This document shows, in pieces, positions 63,302 to 64,000 of a stretch of 64,000 nucleotides of DNA (its first letter is position 1; each line of letters opens with the position of its first letter). The position numbers and the translations under genes are program-made. This stretch comes from Faecalibacter sp. LW9 (GTDB taxonomy: Bacteria; Bacteroidota; Bacteroidia; Flavobacteriales; Weeksellaceae): contig NZ_CP141062.1 in the NCBI RefSeq assembly GCF_034661295.1, positions 992,001 through 1,056,000 of the forward strand, in the 5' to 3' direction. The notes under the pieces are model-generated. The model saw only the letters and a program-made list of their open reading frames with translations. It was not told the origin of the DNA and did no database searches.

Positions 63302-63337
63302 AAAAAGCCTTATTTCAACGGAAATAGGGCTTTTTTT
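63302..63337 (+). terminator. Intrinsic terminator after ssrA
   Basis: A 15-bp stem with one wobble (63302-63316 with 63321-63335), loop AACG and a T-run, 23 bp after the tmRNA. Confidence 0.85.
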
Positions 63338-63382
63338 ATGCCTTTTTATGTGTAATTGTGCACAACTAAACACATAAATAGA

Positions 63383-63427
63383 GAGACCCTATCGAGACCC
63401 TAAATTACGACTAAAATTAGGGTCTCG
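63383..63427. repeat. GAGACCCT repeats: two direct and one inverted copy
   Basis: GAGACCCT occurs at 63383-63390 and 63394-63401 and inverted at 63419-63426. The last two form a perfect 11-bp palindromic pair (63393-63403 with 63417-63427) with no T-run. It lies between ssrA and the integrase start, where recombinase, excisionase or repressor sites would be expected. The rest of 63338-63593 is AT-rich without a gene. Confidence 0.6.
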
Positions 63428-63593
63428 GCAAATTCATGAAATCCTTTATACAAAAGGGATGTAGAAGAGTTTAATAACCTATTTTATAACTGTTTTATAG
63501 GCTGTATTAATAGCTGTTACGATAACCTATACAACATTCGAACATCTTGATTCTCATTCAAAAACCAATTAAATTTTTATTAACCATTAAAAT

Positions 63594-63950
63594 TTGAATC
63601 AGATGAAACAAGATTTAAAACTTCACATTTACCCAAGAAGTGCCAAAGCCAATAAACAAGGGTTTTATCCTATTTATGTGCGCATTACATTAAATGGGAA
63701 GCGTTGGGAATTCAGTACTAAAAAGTTTATCAATCCTAAAATATGGGATGCTAAAAACGCTAAAATCAAGTCTACTGTAACTGAAGCTAGTTCAATTAAT
63801 AATTATCTCAATCAAATCAAAACACACATCACAACCAACCTCTCAGCTTCCGAAATCGAAAAGTATTACACCGAACGTGTCCGATCTCGCCTTCGACAGA
63901 TGATGAATGTGCTTTCTGTTCCTGCGGATAGGAAGGATAAGAGAAATTAA
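63594..63950 (+). pseudogene. Truncated tyrosine integrase (Arm DNA-binding domain only)
   Basis: A 118-codon frame, ATG more likely at 63603. The first 75 residues are the N-terminal arm-binding domain of Bacteroidota tyrosine recombinases (LKLHIYPRSAKANKQGFYPI, RITLNGKRWEFSTKKFINP, WDAKNAKI). The catalytic core with its R-H-R-Y residues is missing. The end (ERVRSRLRQMMNVLSVPADR) does not look like integrase core sequence. Full-length relatives have about 400 residues. It probably marks the remnant of an element inserted at the ssrA 3' end. The last 50 bases of the window hold nothing I can name. Confidence 0.68.
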
Positions 63951-64000
63951 ATACAATATATCTTTTCAATAAATTATTATATTCGTGTAAAGTATTTGTA

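Noticed and set aside
63383-63427. CRISPR-like array
   Set aside because: Only three short 8-bp copies, one inverted, without regular spacers or cas genes.

Overview
This is a chromosomal window from a low-GC member of the Bacteroidota, class Flavobacteriia. The evidence is a fused murF-alr gene, the gliding lipoprotein GldH, RicT, DUF4270, DUF6341/DUF6427 and IPExxxVDY proteins, Bacteroidota-type promoters (TTG, a spacer of about 19, then TAnnTTTG) and the lack of clear Shine-Dalgarno sites. A Weeksellaceae-like genus such as Empedobacter would fit, but genus is only a guess. Most of the window is housekeeping DNA with short intergenic gaps and many perfect intrinsic terminators.

Layout. 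1-5544: a patatin/BamA-type outer-membrane phospholipase cut by the window edge, an intact IS1182-family element (1519-3072) and murF-alr. 5531-6127: thymidine kinase broken by two indels. 6271-17119: a co-directional, visibly AT-richer surface-polysaccharide locus of 11 overlapping or tightly packed genes (two related lipoproteins around a Wzz-like protein, a Wzx flippase, three glycosyltransferases, three polymerase/ligase-like membrane proteins and the initiating glycosyl-phosphotransferase). 17184-25684: lpxH, queD, comF, an Ig-like lipoprotein, radA with an unusual carrier-protein-like partner, and a tandem pair of small secreted proteins, one frameshifted. 25668-32369: panC-panD and a flippase-like membrane protein facing glycogen-synthase-like, DUF4270 and glmS genes. 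32477-42431: ribE, a sensor kinase, trmN6, pckA, then acpP-fabF-rnc-(IPExxxVDY)-pyk and pheS. 42485-50900: an orphan substrate-binding lipoprotein, tRNA-Arg, der, an AEC transporter, a cytidylyltransferase and cupin pair, tRNA-Phe, cardiolipin synthase, a GNAT enzyme, a tiny membrane protein and an IS3-family element (49607-50900). 50980-62745: metG, a PBP1A-type synthase, gldH, ricT (interrupted by one TAG), an MBL hydrolase, a second GroES, gltX, DUF779 and aldehyde dehydrogenase. 62884-64000: tmRNA (ssrA) followed by a truncated tyrosine integrase, the signature of an element inserted at ssrA.

How the genes fit together. Envelope building dominates: peptidoglycan precursors and polymerisation (murF-alr, glmS, PBP1A), lipid A (lpxH), phospholipid (cls), surface polysaccharide export (6271-17119) and gliding (gldH). 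Vitamin and cofactor genes (panC/panD, ribE, queD), fatty-acid synthesis (acpP/fabF), the PEP-pyruvate node (pckA, pyk) and three aminoacyl-tRNA synthetases make up most of the rest.

The main surprises are four otherwise conserved genes each broken by a very small lesion (tdk, a transthyretin-like secreted protein, the IPExxxVDY gene and ricT), IS ends that form inward-facing terminators, a carrier-protein-like protein lacking the phosphopantetheine serine, and paralogous lipoproteins bracketing the Wzz gene. I did not find a CRISPR array, a phage structural module or a recognisable defence system.
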